64,000 bases of DNA from Bacteroidota bacterium (lineage in GTDB: Bacteria; Bacteroidota; Bacteroidia; JACPRZ01), in assembly GCA_016193485.1 (NCBI GenBank), contig JACPRZ010000043.1:1-64000 (forward strand), read 5' to 3'. Each line of letters opens with the position of its first letter. Positions within the stretch are counted from its first letter, which is position 1. Below, one piece after another: positions 1 through 9,691 of the stretch. Both the position numbers and the translations under genes were made by a program. The notes beneath the pieces are model-generated. The model had not been told where the DNA came from, ran no database searches, and was given only the letters and a program-made list of their open reading frames with translations.

Positions 1-3000
1 AGTTTCCGTAGTTTCCGGACTCACGACCGGGCTCTGGCAAACGGTGCAACTCAAAGAACCGGTTGGCTTCCAGGAGTAATTGCCATTACTTCCGGTCGCC
101 ATTAATGTTGTGTCAGTTCCGGAAAAGATGGTTACATCCGGACCGGCATCCACAACTGGTAATGGGTTCACAGAAACCGTTGTTGTAATTATACTATCGC
201 AACCGTTCACTGCTGAAAGGGTATCGTAATATGTTCCTGCTGTTGTTTGATAAGCACCTTGCAGAAAAATGCTGTCGCCACTACAAATAGATACTGGATA
301 CTGGATGCTGGATACTGGATTTACCGTGAGCGTGGTTTCTATAACACTATCGCAACCGGCAACTGCTATAAGGGTGTCGTAATAAATCCCCCCGGTGCTT
401 ACCCAGTTTTCGTCAGGCAATTGAATACTGTCACCAGGGCATATTGAAACGGATACAGGATTAAAAATTATCGAATCAACTGACAATGTTGTTTCAATGA
501 CACTATCACAGCCATTTATTGAAACGAGCGTATCGTAATAAGCGCCTCCTGCCGATTGCCAACTGCCGCTCAGGAAAATACTGTCCCCGGTGCAGATAGC
601 GGCAGTAGCAGTGGCAGTGGCAGTTGGATTCACTGTCAGGGTTGTCTGAATTATGCTATCGCAACCTGCTACCGCTGTCAGGGTATCATAATAAACCCCC
701 CCTGTGTTTATCCAGTTTCCACCAGGTAATTGAATGCTGTCGCCTGTGCAGATAGTTACAGAAGCGGTTGTAAAGAAGGCAGAGTCAACCGTTAGGGTGG
801 TCTCAATAATGCTGTCACAACCTGCACCGGCAGTTAATGTGTCATAATAAGTACCTGCTGCGTTTACCCAGGCACCGCCCGGCAATTGAATACTATCGCC
901 CGTGCAGATAGTTGCAGAAGCGGCTGTAAGGAAGAAAGAATCAACCGTTAGGGTGATTTCAATAATGCTGTCGCAACCGGTACCAGCGGTTAAGGTATCA
1001 TAATAAGTACCTGATGTAGTTTGCCATGATCCTTGTAAAAAGATGCTGTCACCATTACAAATAGATGCTGGATACTGGATGCTGGATACTGGCAATACAG
1101 AAAGGGTGGTTTCAATGATGCTGTCGCAACCAGAACCAGCGGTTAACGTATCATAATAGGTTCCGGCACTTGTTTGCCACGCTCCAAGTAAGAAAATGCT
1201 ATCGCCACTACAGATAGCGGCAGTAGCAGTTGTAGTGGCAGTGGGATTTACTATTAGGGTCGTTTCAATAATGCTGTCGCATCCTGCAATTGTTATCAGG
1301 GTATCGTAATAAACCCCCCCCGTGTTGATCCAGTTTCCACCGGGTAATTGAATGCTATCATCTGCGCAGATGGTTGTGGCAGCGGTTATAAAGAATATGG
1401 AATCAACCGTAAGAGTGGTTTCAATAATGCTGTCGCATCCGTACACCGTTGAAAGCGAATCGTAATAAGTGCCTCCTGCCGACTGCCAACTGCCGCTCAG
1501 GAAAATACTGTCACCAAAGCAAATAGAGACATTAGAGGTTATTGAAGTGTCTCCCCCTCCGCTTTGCACAACCGTTACCGTGATCACGGTAGAACAACTG
1601 CAGCCCGTTGAATCCGTAACGGTAACAGAATAAGTTCCCGCACATAAACCTGTTGCCGATGTATTTGTCTGAGCGGGCGCTGTACTCCATTGATAGTCAT
1701 AATTTCCGCTTCCGCCAGAAACATTTGTTGTGGCGGTTCCATTGCATAATCCGCAATTTGCATTAACGGTCGTAGCCGTTGCCGTTAATGCTGAAACAGA
1801 ACAGCAGGTCGTCTGGCAATATTTTGCAAAATAAACATCCCAGGAACCGATGGTATTAAGATTGGCGGTTCCGGTATCAGGGTCAAAGTCAGAAGGAGCG
1901 CTGGAAAAATATCCCGCGATATAAATATTTATTTCCGGTGTGGCATCAACAACAATGCTTTGTCCGTAATCATTGCTGCTTCCACCAACTTTTGCTGCCC
2001 AGACATAATTTCCTCCGGCATTATATTTTGCAAAATAAATATCTTCCCACCCTGCGCTGACAAGATTTGCCGTTCCCGCATCGGGATCAAAATCAACTGT
2101 TCCGTTAAAATATCCCGAGATATATGTATTGGATGAATCGTCAATAGCGATGCTGAATGCTTTATCGGAAAAAGTTCCTCCCACTCTTTTCGCCCAGAGA
2201 TAATTTCCACCGGCATCGTATTTTGCAATAAAAATATCTTCCGCTCCTGCCGGAGAAAGATTGGCTACACCTGCACCCGGATCGAAATCAGCCGGTGCGC
2301 TGGAAAAATATCCGGTGATATATACATTGCCTGTCCCGTCAACGGCAATACCATATCCATAATCATTATCGCTGCTTGCGAAAACACTGGCAGCCCAGGT
2401 GTAATTTCCGTTGTTATCATATTTTGCAAAATAAATATCGGCAAAGGATGTATTTGCCGTACGGGTCGCTACTCCGGCTCCGGGGTCAAAATCAACGGTA
2501 CCGTAAAAATATCCTGTGATGTAAATATTTCCGGCATCATCAAGCGCAATACTTCTGTGACCGTAGCCGGCATAAATTGCATCTGAAAGGGTGGTTCCTC
2601 CTATACCTTTAACCCAGAGATAATTTCCATTGCCATCATATTTTGCAATATAAACATCCCGGGATCCGGAGGTGGTGAGATTGGCAATGCCGGGACCCGG
2701 GTCAAAATCGGCTGTCCCGACTCCAAAATACCCGGTAATATACATATTGCCCGCGGCATCAATAGTCATGCTGTTTCCGAAAACGCTTCCGTTTCCCAAT
2801 GGAGGATTCACGCAATTCGCCCAGAGATAATTTCCGTTGACATCATACTTTGCAAAGAAGACGGAATAATTCGCTCCGGCAGCGCTGCTGGTGAGATTGG
2901 CTGTTCCAACGCCCGGATCAAAATCGGGCGTTCCGATAAAATATCCCTCTACGTAAACATTGCCGGAACCATCAACAGCAATACTATTTACTTCGGGATT

Positions 3001-4566
3001 GCTGCCGCTTCCGCCAACCTGTCCTACATCTTTTGCCCATATATAATTTCCATTGGCATCATATTTTGCAAAAAACATATCTGCAGTTCCTACGCTTGTG
3101 AGGTTGGCTGTTCCCGGTCCCGGGTCAAAGTCGGCTGTGCTCTGAAAACGCCCTGTTACATATACATTTCCTAAATTATCGGTTGTAATATCATATCCGT
3201 AATCGGCATTGGCGGTACCAATATTTTCAGCCCATTGGTAAGTTGGCGCTGTAAATGAACAACTGCTGCTTTCGCAAAGCATGGTGTCAATCAACGTCAG
3301 ATTATTTTCTAATGATGGGGGGGTTCCCGAAAAAGACATGGTGTTCACCGAGTATGAGGGACCGCTTTCAACAGTAGCGGGAACAGTAACTGCAAGAGAA
3401 ATCGGACTTTCGTTGCAACCGCTGATTCCCAGAGAATCCGTTTTAATTAAATAAATATGCGGGTTCCAGGCAAAACTCGTTGTGTATGCGCCCACAATAA
3501 ATCCTCCATCACCGGTTTGCTTAAAACTTAAAGCGTTGTCATCAAGGGAATCGCCATATTGCATTGACCACTGTACTGAACCGCTTGTATCGGTATTGAT
3601 AAGAACGGCATCCCTGTCTGTCGGAGAAAGGTAAGAATATCCCGAAAGAATATATGCTGATGAAGTAATTTGCAAATCAAAAGCGAGTTCTGAAAGAGAG
3701 TTGCCTATTGTTTTTGACCAGAGAAGATTTCCTGCCGGATCAGTCTTCAGCAAATACATGTCGGTGCTACCTGCACCGAAGCCATCTGTATATCCGCATA
3801 CAACATAATTGCCGGAAGCGGTTTGGCGGACACGGGTCCCTAAATCATTTCCGGCACCACCGAATGTCTTTGACCATTGTACCGTACCGCCTGTATCGGT
3901 TTTTACCAAAAACAGATCGTATCCACCCGCGCCAAAACTTGTGGTCCAACCGGTCATAATATATCCACCATCAGAGGTTTGTTCAATTTCATAAAATTCT
4001 TCATCGGAGGCGGTACCGCCATAAGTTTTTGTCCATTGCAGGTTTCCAACGCTGTCGGTTTTGATGAGATATGCGTTACCAAGTGCAGCAGAACAAAATG
4101 TTTGTCCGCAAATAATATATCCCCCATCGGAAGTTTGCAGCACTGCATCGCCCCAATCGGTATTCGCACATCCGAATGTCTTTGACCATTGCAAAACGCC
4201 ATTGGCATCTAATTTCAAAACATACACATCATAATTCGGGTCCACCAGATTTGTTCTTCCTGTCACGATATAGCCGCCATCGGAAGTTTGTTTAATATCA
4301 TACGCATACTCCTCCTGCCCTGAACTGCTGCCGCCATAGGTTTTGCTGAACTGAACATTTCCACCGGCATCGGTTTTAAGAACATATACGTCCGTTTGCA
4401 CAAAATTATACATTGATCCGGCCATTATGTAACCACCATCGGCAGTGGTTCGGATCATCCGCGGATTTCCGTAAGATGGATTTCCATAAATACGCTGAAA
4501 GCCGTTCTGGGAGAGGCAGAAAAAAGGGAACAGCAATATTCCGGATGTAAAAAGTATTTTTTTCAT
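1..4566 (-). CDS. Giant secreted repeat protein, probable T9SS cargo (C-terminus outside window)
   Basis: The frame is open from an ATG at 4566 to the window edge (1522 codons), so the C-terminus is missing. It starts with a signal peptide (MKKILFTSGILLFPFFCLSQ). Residues about 22-370 hold roughly six repeats of about 55 aa with the pattern TSDGGYI.....D.YL.KTD..G..QWSKT.G. Residues about 430-920 hold seven or more SBBP-like propeller repeats (DFDPG.G.A.L, GNVYITGYF, FAKYD.NGNYLWAK). After a Cys-rich linker come nine repeats of about 52 aa built on ICxGDSIxL and GCDSIIETTLxV. The last residues (CTVCQSPVVSPETTET) resemble Ig-like domains that precede a sorting domain in this phylum. A surface adhesin or exoprotein role is inferred; the sorting signal itself is not visible. 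Confidence 0.85.
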   Translation of the reverse strand, partial: MKKILFTSGILLFPFFCLSQNGFQRIYGNPSYGNPRMIRTTADGGYIMAGSMYNFVQTDVYVLKTDAGGNVQFSKTYGGSSSGQEEYAYDIKQTSDGGYIVTGRTNLVDPNYDVYVLKLDANGVLQWSKTFGCANTDWGDAVLQTSDGGYIICGQTFCSAALGNAYLIKTDSVGNLQWTKTYGGTASDEEFYEIEQTSDGGYIMTGWTTSFGAGGYDLFLVKTDTGGTVQWSKTFGGAGNDLGTRVRQTASGNYVVCGYTDGFGAGSTDMYLLKTDPAGNLLWSKTIGNSLSELAFDLQITSSAYILSGYSYLSPTDRDAVLINTDTSGSVQWSMQYGDSLDDNALSFKQTGDGGFIVGAYTTSFAWNPHIYLIKTDSLGISGCNESPISLAVTVPATVESGPSYSVNTMSFSGTPPSLENNLTLIDTMLCESSSCSFTAPTYQWAENIGTANADYGYDITTDNLGNVYVTGRFQSTADFDPGPGTANLTSVGTADMFFAKYDANGNYIWAKDVGQVGGSGSNPEVNSIAVDGSGNVYVEGYFIGTPDFDPGVGTANLTSSAAGANYSVFFAKYDVNGNYLWANCVNPPLGNGSVFGNSMTIDAAGNMYITGYFGVGTADFDPGPGIANLTTSGSRDVYIAKYDGNGNYLWVKGIGGTTLSDAIYAGYGHRSIALDDAGNIYITGYFYGTVDFDPGAGVATRTANTSFADIYFAKYDNNGNYTWAASVFASSDNDYGYGIAVDGTGNVYITGYFSSAPADFDPGAGVANLSPAGAEDIFIAKYDAGGNYLWAKRVGGTFSDKAFSIAIDDSSNTYISGYFNGTVDFDPDAGTANLVSAGWEDIYFAKYNAGGNYVWAAKVGGSSNDYGQSIVVDATPEINIYIAGYFSSAPSDFDPDTGTANLNTIGSWDVYFAKYCQTTCCSVSALTATATTVNANCGLCNGTATTNVSGGSGNYDYQWSTAPAQTNTSATGLCAGTYSVTVTDSTGCSCSTVITVTVVQSGGGDTSITSNVSICFGDSIFLSGSWQSAGGTYYDSLSTVYGCDSIIETTLTVDSIFFITAATTICADDSIQLPGGNWINTGGVYYDTLITIAGCDSIIETTLIVNPTATTTATAAICSGDSIFLLGAWQTSAGTYYDTLTAGSGCDSIIETTLSVLPVSSIQYPASICNGDSIFLQGSWQTTSGTYYDTLTAGTGCDSIIEITLTVDSFFLTAASATICTGDSIQLPGGAWVNAAGTYYDTLTAGAGCDSIIETTLTVDSAFFTTASVTICTGDSIQLPGGNWINTGGVYYDTLTAVAGCDSIIQTTLTVNPTATATATAAICTGDSIFLSGSWQSAGGAYYDTLVSINGCDSVIETTLSVDSIIFNPVSVSICPGDSIQLPDENWVSTGGIYYDTLIAVAGCDSVIETTLTVNPVSSIQYPVSICSGDSIFLQGAYQTTAGTYYDTLSAVNGCDSIITTTVSVNPLPVVDAGPDVTIFSGTDTTLMATGSNGNYSWKPTGSLSCTVCQSPVVSPETTET
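290..320. repeat. Heptamer array GATACTG inside the giant CDS
   Basis: Four consecutive 7-bp units (GATACTG, GATACTG, GATGCTG, GATACTG) lie in frame in a linker of the giant repeat protein and read as PVSSIQYPV on the minus strand. The unit length is not a multiple of three, so the reading stays open by phase rather than by codon repetition. Confidence 0.8.
1064..1092. repeat. Second heptamer array GATGCTG/GATACTG inside the giant CDS
   Basis: Four 7-bp units (GATGCTG, GATACTG, GATGCTG, GATACTG) occupy the same linker position of another GDSI module, about 770 bp from the first array. They are again in frame as a PVSSIQYPASI-type peptide. Confidence 0.8.
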
Positions 4567-4576
4567 TATAATATTT

Positions 4577-5488
4577 TTATATTGCCACAGATGTTTTTTG
4601 AAATGTAGATTTCAATAGACCGTTGATTGCGTTGATGTATTCCGGTGTAGTTCCGCAGCAGCCGCCAATGATTTTTGTTCCCTGGGATATCCACTTACTT
4701 GCGAACTGTGCAAATTTTTTTGCCGGATGATGATTGTCTATAAAATTCCATCCCTTCTTATCATCGGGTTTGCCGCAACCGTTTGGATAAACTCCTGTCA
4801 TGCCATGGTAACTATTTTGTAAAACAGACAAATCATTATCCAATATTTCCAGCGAACGGCAGTTGAGCATAATTCCCAATGGAGAATATTTTTTAACGCT
4901 CATCACAACATCATTGAGAGATTCACCGCTTAGTAAATTTCCGTTGCCATCTGTAACAAAACTAATCATAAAAGGGATTTCCAGTTCATCTGTCATTTTA
5001 CTGATGACGATTGCTTCAGTTAATGAATTAATTGTTTCAGCCAGAATAAAATCAACTCCAAGCGATGCCAGATGTTTTATTTGGAAAGTATGTTCCCGTT
5101 CCAATATTTCTTTTTCAGGAACTAGGTCAGGTTTGTAGCAATCTTCCAGGGTAGTTACCGAGCCGGCAATAAAAATTTTCCGTTGAACCGATTTTACCGC
5201 TGACTTTGCAATCTTAACAGCCGCCTCGGTTGCCTCAATTGCTTTTTCAGGAGCGCCTACTTTGGAAAAAGTCCTTTTTGTAGTCCGGAAAGTATTGGTA
5301 GTTATAATGTCCGCTCCCGCATGGATGAATTCCCTGTGAATTTCCTCCACCAGTTCAGGCGAGTCAAAATTGGCAGAGGCAGACCACAATGGTAATTTCG
5401 TATCATAACCCCTGCGCTGGAGTTCTGTTCCCATTGCCCCATCCAGCATAACCGTTTTTTTACTTTGTAAAAACGAAGAGATGCTCAT
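4577..5488 (-). CDS. Homocysteine S-methyltransferase family protein
   Basis: This 303-aa protein matches the cobalamin-independent homocysteine S-methyltransferase fold (MmuM/BHMT family), which moves a methyl group from S-methylmethionine, betaine or a similar donor to homocysteine in the cytoplasm. The N-terminal LDGAMGTELQRRG motif is typical. The zinc-ligand cysteines are visible in NCRS (about residue 208) and in GGCCGT (about 275-276). The ATG abuts the stop of the upstream secreted-protein gene with no gap, and the next gene starts 10 bp downstream, so all three may share a transcript. A metabolic enzyme between two giant surface proteins is an odd neighbour. The methyl donor cannot be assigned from sequence. 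Confidence 0.85.
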   Translation of the reverse strand: MSISSFLQSKKTVMLDGAMGTELQRRGYDTKLPLWSASANFDSPELVEEIHREFIHAGADIITTNTFRTTKRTFSKVGAPEKAIEATEAAVKIAKSAVKSVQRKIFIAGSVTTLEDCYKPDLVPEKEILEREHTFQIKHLASLGVDFILAETINSLTEAIVISKMTDELEIPFMISFVTDGNGNLLSGESLNDVVMSVKKYSPLGIMLNCRSLEILDNDLSVLQNSYHGMTGVYPNGCGKPDDKKGWNFIDNHHPAKKFAQFASKWISQGTKIIGGCCGTTPEYINAINGLLKSTFQKTSVAI

Positions 5489-8400
5489 TTACTGAATAAT
5501 TATTTTTCCGCTTGAGATCAGATTCTTTCCAGAATCAAATCTGTAAAAATAAATTCCCATCGGGTGATTGGATAAATCAATAGCCCCACCCCAATCCTCC
5601 CCAATGGGAAGGGAGTTTGAATAAATTTTTTCTCCGAGAACATTATAGATTTCAAAATCGCAGGTTACCTGTTGTCCGTTGTGAATGGTAAATTGCCCGT
5701 TATTTGGATTGGGAAAGATAAAAAAACCATCCGCTTCATATCCGCACGGGTAATTGACCGCAATGACCGGGAAGTATTCAAATTTGCCATCATAATCGGT
5801 TTGTTTAAGGCGGTAGTAAGCCCATCCCCCAACCCCTTCCCAAAGGGAAGGGGAGTGGTCAATAAATTCATAATTGCGAATAGTGGAAGAATTTCCAGCG
5901 CCTTTCACTTTTCCCGAAACTGTCCAGTTTAACTCCTCCCCTTTGGGGAGGTTGGGAGGGGCTGCTCTTTCTATTGTAAAATAATCATTATTTATTTCGC
6001 TGGCGGTAGCCCAATTTAATACCACTTCTCCTCCTTTGGGGGAGTCGGAGGGCGCTTTGCAGTTTCCGGTGAAACTAAGGAGTGTTATCGGAAGAGGTTG
6101 CATTGCAAAACTGCAACATCCGCCTGTAAGCACATTTCCTGATAATCGTTTCAATGCAACAATCTGGGATACTCCCGTTACCGATACGGCAATGGCAAGT
6201 GTCTGAGCGCCCGTTGCCCCGGCAGTCGCCTTAATAAAATCAAAGCCATGAACCGTTTTCCAGTGATTCTGCGCATAGGAATACTGATATCGCTCGGTCG
6301 TATTGGCAGGGGGGGTGTACGAATATGCCGATGAAAGAATACTGTAAAAATTCAGCACTACTGCGCTATCCGTTGTTGTATTTATTGAGGGCGTTGAATG
6401 AGATGTTCCGCTTGTGTTAGCTCCACCCGATGCCTGAATAGGCGAAGCAGGGTCAATTCCCCTGTAAGCCATAATCACTCCCACTAAATTTAACCCGGTG
6501 GAAACAGAAAAATCATAAGTGGATGGTTCGGACGCTCCCGCCACTTTGTAATAGAGCCAGGAGCCGATAGTAGAACCATCATTGAGTCCGTCATAACGGA
6601 TAAGAGTCCATCCTGCAGGAGGTGTAGCGCCTGAACTTGTCGGGTACCCCTGGGCAAGATGTACAATCAATAAATCATTTTGTTTGACATTACCCGGTTT
6701 GGTGAGCGTTACCGAAGCGCCACTGTTAAATTTAGAATTATTTCCACCATAGAGAGTAGAATAATAATCAGTTCCACCAATGGGCCGCAGAGAAATAATT
6801 ATTGCAAATCCATTATTATTGACCGATGAAGTGCCTGTTTTTTGCACACAACCCTTTGCCACTTGCACCACATCATCTCCGGAACCACCTATTTGACTGC
6901 TTTGGATTACTCCTATATCGTACCGTTCTGTCATTCCGGCCGGAGAAGTCCAAATAACATCATTCAGATTACAGGTGTTGCAGTTGTTAAGCGAAAACAA
7001 TGTTACAATCATCGCCTGGTCGCTTGAGGCAGTAAGGCAGGGTGTTGTATGTGTAGTGCCGCTGGTGTATCTTCCTGCAACACCCTGGATAGGGTCCACC
7101 GTGCTTACACCGCGGTAATTCATTATTGAAACAGCCATATCACTGCCGTTTGAAGTTTGTGTGAAAGTATAAGTTCCGGGTTCCGAAGCACCTGCAACTT
7201 TGTAAAAAACATCCACCACCATTTGGGCGTTGGGATGTTCCTGGTAAAATATTCTTGTCCATCCCGCAGGAGGAGTGCTTCCAACATCACCTGTATTGGG
7301 GCGATAAGTAACATGCGCAATCATCAAATCATCCTGCACAACACAACCCGGATTTGAATTGGTAACAGTAACAGAATTACATCCGCATGTATTGGCGAAA
7401 ACGCAGGAATAGGTTGGCGGAACGATTGAGGAAATCTGCCGGTTGTTAGCAGGAGCCGTTACGGTTGGCGTTTTTGCTGTGCCGACAGTAAGAGAAGTAC
7501 ATTCTCCATCAATAAAATTATTTGCAGTCGCTCCGGCAGTAACATCATAAGTAAGCCAGAAATAATTTATTCCTGAAGATAACGCCTGCGTTCCGGTGAT
7601 GGTGAAGGAACCGTTCGGTGCGGCAACAGTGCTGCCAAACTGTGTGGTAGTTGCAAATGTGCTACTGGTGCCCGTGTACCATAATTTTGCATTTGAAATA
7701 TCATTGGCTGCATTGGTAGTTCCTGTGGTGTTTAATGAAAAACTTGTTGCGCTCAGCGGAGAAGTACAACCCAATGTTACAATTTGAATTCCTATTACTT
7801 CATTGTTCGTGGTGTTGATACCTACAACCGAATTATTGTTTTGAGTTGTGGTGGAGGAAGAATACGTCATTGATGTATTTGCTTTAAGAGCGATTATCTG
7901 AGCGGTGCCTTTATGAGCCGTTGTGCTGGTGGCTGTTTTTACACCGGTTGCTCCGGGAGATGCCTGAACAACATCTGCCGCCTCAAGATCTTCTTCGGGT
8001 CCGTTGATGTCATCTCTTTCGGTCATTCCCGCTGGCGGAGTCCATGGACCGCTGCCGAGATAATCTATGGCAAATAATGCCACAATCATATCCTGTGAAG
8101 CCGTTGTTGTTACAGAAGGAGTAGAATGACTTGTGCTTGAAGGAGTGGTCTGTCCGTTCTCCACATCAATAGGTGAACAGGGATCCACGCCCCTGTAAAC
8201 AAGAATGCCGCCTGCCTGGTCCCAGACGGTACTTCCTGAAAAAGTAAATGTGTAATTGCCCGGTTCAGATGCAGTGGCGACCTTGTAATAAGAGACGGAG
8301 TATAAATAAGCCGTATTATCAATTATTCTGATCCGGTTCCATCCTGCGGGAGCAGAATAGGTGCCTCCGGAATTGCAAACAGCAGAAACATGGGCGATCA

Positions 8401-9643
8401 TTACATCATTCAGAGCCACGCATGCTGGTGTTGTAATCGTCAGCGAACTGCCGCTGACGGTAGCGGTAGCCACACACTGGAAAGATGGCGGGCTGATATT
8501 GGAAATCGTCCTGCTTCCTGCGGGAGCAGTAACTGTTGGCGTTTGCGGGGTAGTAACGGTAAGGGACGTACATTCCGCATCAATCACATTATTCACAGTT
8601 GCTCCGGCAGGAACATCATAAGTTAGCCAGAAATAATTTGTTCCTGAAGATAATGTCTGCGTTCCCGTGAAAGTGAAAGAACCATTCGGTGCAGCAACGG
8701 TACTGCCGAACTGGGTAGTTGTTGCAAAAGAGCTGCTCGTTCCGGTGTACCAAAGTTTTGCATTTGTAATGTCAGTAGCAGGAGCCGTTGTGCCGGTTGT
8801 GTTTAATGAAAAACTTGTTGCGCTGAGCGGAGAGGAACTTCCTGAAGTTACAATTTGTATTCCGATGACTTCATTGTCGGTGGAGTTGATTGAAACCAAA
8901 GATGTATTGCTCTGCGTTACGGTGGATGAAGTATATGTCATAGGGGCAGATTCTCTGAGAGCGACAATCTGAGCCGTTCCTTTATCACTTCCGGCATTTA
9001 GGGTGGCGGTTTTCACTCCGGTAGCGCCTGCTGATGCCTGGATAACATCCGCTGCTTCTATATCTTCATACGTTCCGTTTACATCGTAGCGTTCAGTCAT
9101 CCCGGCAGGAGGGGTCCAGTTGCTATTTGTACCTTGACCCGGGTAATCAAGACCAAAGAAAGCAACAAGCATTGTATTAGCGGTGGTTGTCGTAACTGAA
9201 GGAGTGGAATGTGAACTTGCTGAAGGAGTATTTTGTCCGTTTTCAATATCAATCGGAGTGGACGAATCCACGTTGCGGTAAGTAATAATTCCTCCGGAGA
9301 TAGACCAGCCGGATGAGCCGGAATAAGTAAAAGTGTAATTTGCCGGTTCGCCAGCGGTCGCAACTTTGTAAAGGGTAACGGTGTATAAATAGTTCGTGTT
9401 GTTCAATGCGCGGATTTGGGTCCAACCGGGTGAAGTTATACTCGTTGGGCCCGAAGCATCTTCGGCAATATGTGCTACCATAACATCATTGGTGGTGGTG
9501 CCTGCAGGTTTGGTTATGATGATGGAAGTGCCTGTTGTAGTATTTGTAGAAGCGGCTATAAAGGTAATTTGAGCATTCAATTTATTTTCAAAAAAAGAAG
9601 TCAATAAAAAAGCAAGGGCGGTATAATGACGTATCATCTTCAT
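5489..9643 (-). CDS. Large repeat protein with T9SS type A sorting domain
   Basis: The ATG at 9643 gives 1384 aa starting with signal peptide MKMIRHYTALAFLLTSFFEN and cleavage near KLNA/Q. A longer reading from a TTG at 9694 was rejected because that TTG is the end of a TATATTTG promoter box. Four modules of about 200 aa share GWT.IR, YKVA.A.EP.NYTF, YRGVD...PI, H.TPS and PPAGMTER motifs. Two inserts (SATSFSLNTTGTT..DI.NAKLWYTGTSS) resemble the BNR-associated N-terminal domain. The C-terminus has LNWATASEINNDYFTIER, YYRLKQTDYDG and an IFPNPNNGQF...GIYFYRF sorting domain, implying export by T9SS. Four palindromic DNA elements interrupt this C-terminal part in frame. Function is unknown; an adhesin is plausible. 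Confidence 0.85.
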   Translation of the reverse strand: MKMIRHYTALAFLLTSFFENKLNAQITFIAASTNTTTGTSIIITKPAGTTTNDVMVAHIAEDASGPTSITSPGWTQIRALNNTNYLYTVTLYKVATAGEPANYTFTYSGSSGWSISGGIITYRNVDSSTPIDIENGQNTPSASSHSTPSVTTTTANTMLVAFFGLDYPGQGTNSNWTPPAGMTERYDVNGTYEDIEAADVIQASAGATGVKTATLNAGSDKGTAQIVALRESAPMTYTSSTVTQSNTSLVSINSTDNEVIGIQIVTSGSSSPLSATSFSLNTTGTTAPATDITNAKLWYTGTSSSFATTTQFGSTVAAPNGSFTFTGTQTLSSGTNYFWLTYDVPAGATVNNVIDAECTSLTVTTPQTPTVTAPAGSRTISNISPPSFQCVATATVSGSSLTITTPACVALNDVMIAHVSAVCNSGGTYSAPAGWNRIRIIDNTAYLYSVSYYKVATASEPGNYTFTFSGSTVWDQAGGILVYRGVDPCSPIDVENGQTTPSSTSHSTPSVTTTASQDMIVALFAIDYLGSGPWTPPAGMTERDDINGPEEDLEAADVVQASPGATGVKTATSTTAHKGTAQIIALKANTSMTYSSSTTTQNNNSVVGINTTNNEVIGIQIVTLGCTSPLSATSFSLNTTGTTNAANDISNAKLWYTGTSSTFATTTQFGSTVAAPNGSFTITGTQALSSGINYFWLTYDVTAGATANNFIDGECTSLTVGTAKTPTVTAPANNRQISSIVPPTYSCVFANTCGCNSVTVTNSNPGCVVQDDLMIAHVTYRPNTGDVGSTPPAGWTRIFYQEHPNAQMVVDVFYKVAGASEPGTYTFTQTSNGSDMAVSIMNYRGVSTVDPIQGVAGRYTSGTTHTTPCLTASSDQAMIVTLFSLNNCNTCNLNDVIWTSPAGMTERYDIGVIQSSQIGGSGDDVVQVAKGCVQKTGTSSVNNNGFAIIISLRPIGGTDYYSTLYGGNNSKFNSGASVTLTKPGNVKQNDLLIVHLAQGYPTSSGATPPAGWTLIRYDGLNDGSTIGSWLYYKVAGASEPSTYDFSVSTGLNLVGVIMAYRGIDPASPIQASGGANTSGTSHSTPSINTTTDSAVVLNFYSILSSAYSYTPPANTTERYQYSYAQNHWKTVHGFDFIKATAGATGAQTLAIAVSVTGVSQIVALKRLSGNVLTGGCCSFAMQPLPITLLSFTGNCKAPSDSPKGGEVVLNWATASEINNDYFTIERAAPPNLPKGEELNWTVSGKVKGAGNSSTIRNYEFIDHSPSLWEGVGGWAYYRLKQTDYDGKFEYFPVIAVNYPCGYEADGFFIFPNPNNGQFTIHNGQQVTCDFEIYNVLGEKIYSNSLPIGEDWGGAIDLSNHPMGIYFYRFDSGKNLISSGKIIIQ
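5584..6058 (-). repeat. Four in-frame palindromic elements in the C-terminal coding region
   Basis: Elements at about 5584-5614, 5821-5857, 5931-5973 and 6023-6058 each centre on a CCC(A/T)TTGGG or CCAAAGGG-like stem and are flanked by CCCC/GGGG-rich arms. They code SLPIGEDWGG, HSPSLWEGVGG, PPNLPKGEEL and APSDSPKGGE inside an otherwise standard T9SS type A tail. The same family occurs in mtaB (56305-56336) and between genes at about 63728-63755. Confidence 0.7.
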
Positions 9644-9691
9644 TTGGATATAAAAGTAAAGAAAAAGAACACTAAAAGCAAAACATTTTTT

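Larger units (their letters stand above)
150..1545 (-). repeat. Nine tandem repeats of about 155 bp coding GDSI/GCDSI modules
   Basis: The GCDSI codons recur at about 198, 342, 500, 651, 814, 962, 1117, 1270 and 1427, a period of 145-163 bp. Each unit codes one Bacteroidota-type module (ICxGDSIxL...YYDTL...GCDSIIETT). Unit length varies because the linker is made of simple repeats: a 7-bp array in two units, and GCAGTA/GCAGTG triplet tracts coding TATATA in others. Confidence 0.8.

Noticed and set aside
150-1545. Regular 155-bp repeats as a CRISPR array
   Set aside because: The repeats are long, coding and divergent, the intervals between their most conserved parts are not unique spacers, and no cas gene is near. 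They are protein modules.
1929-2228. 99-aa minus-strand ORF inside the giant repeat gene
   Set aside because: It lies in a different minus-strand frame from the giant gene; its residues are frame shadows of SBBP repeats.
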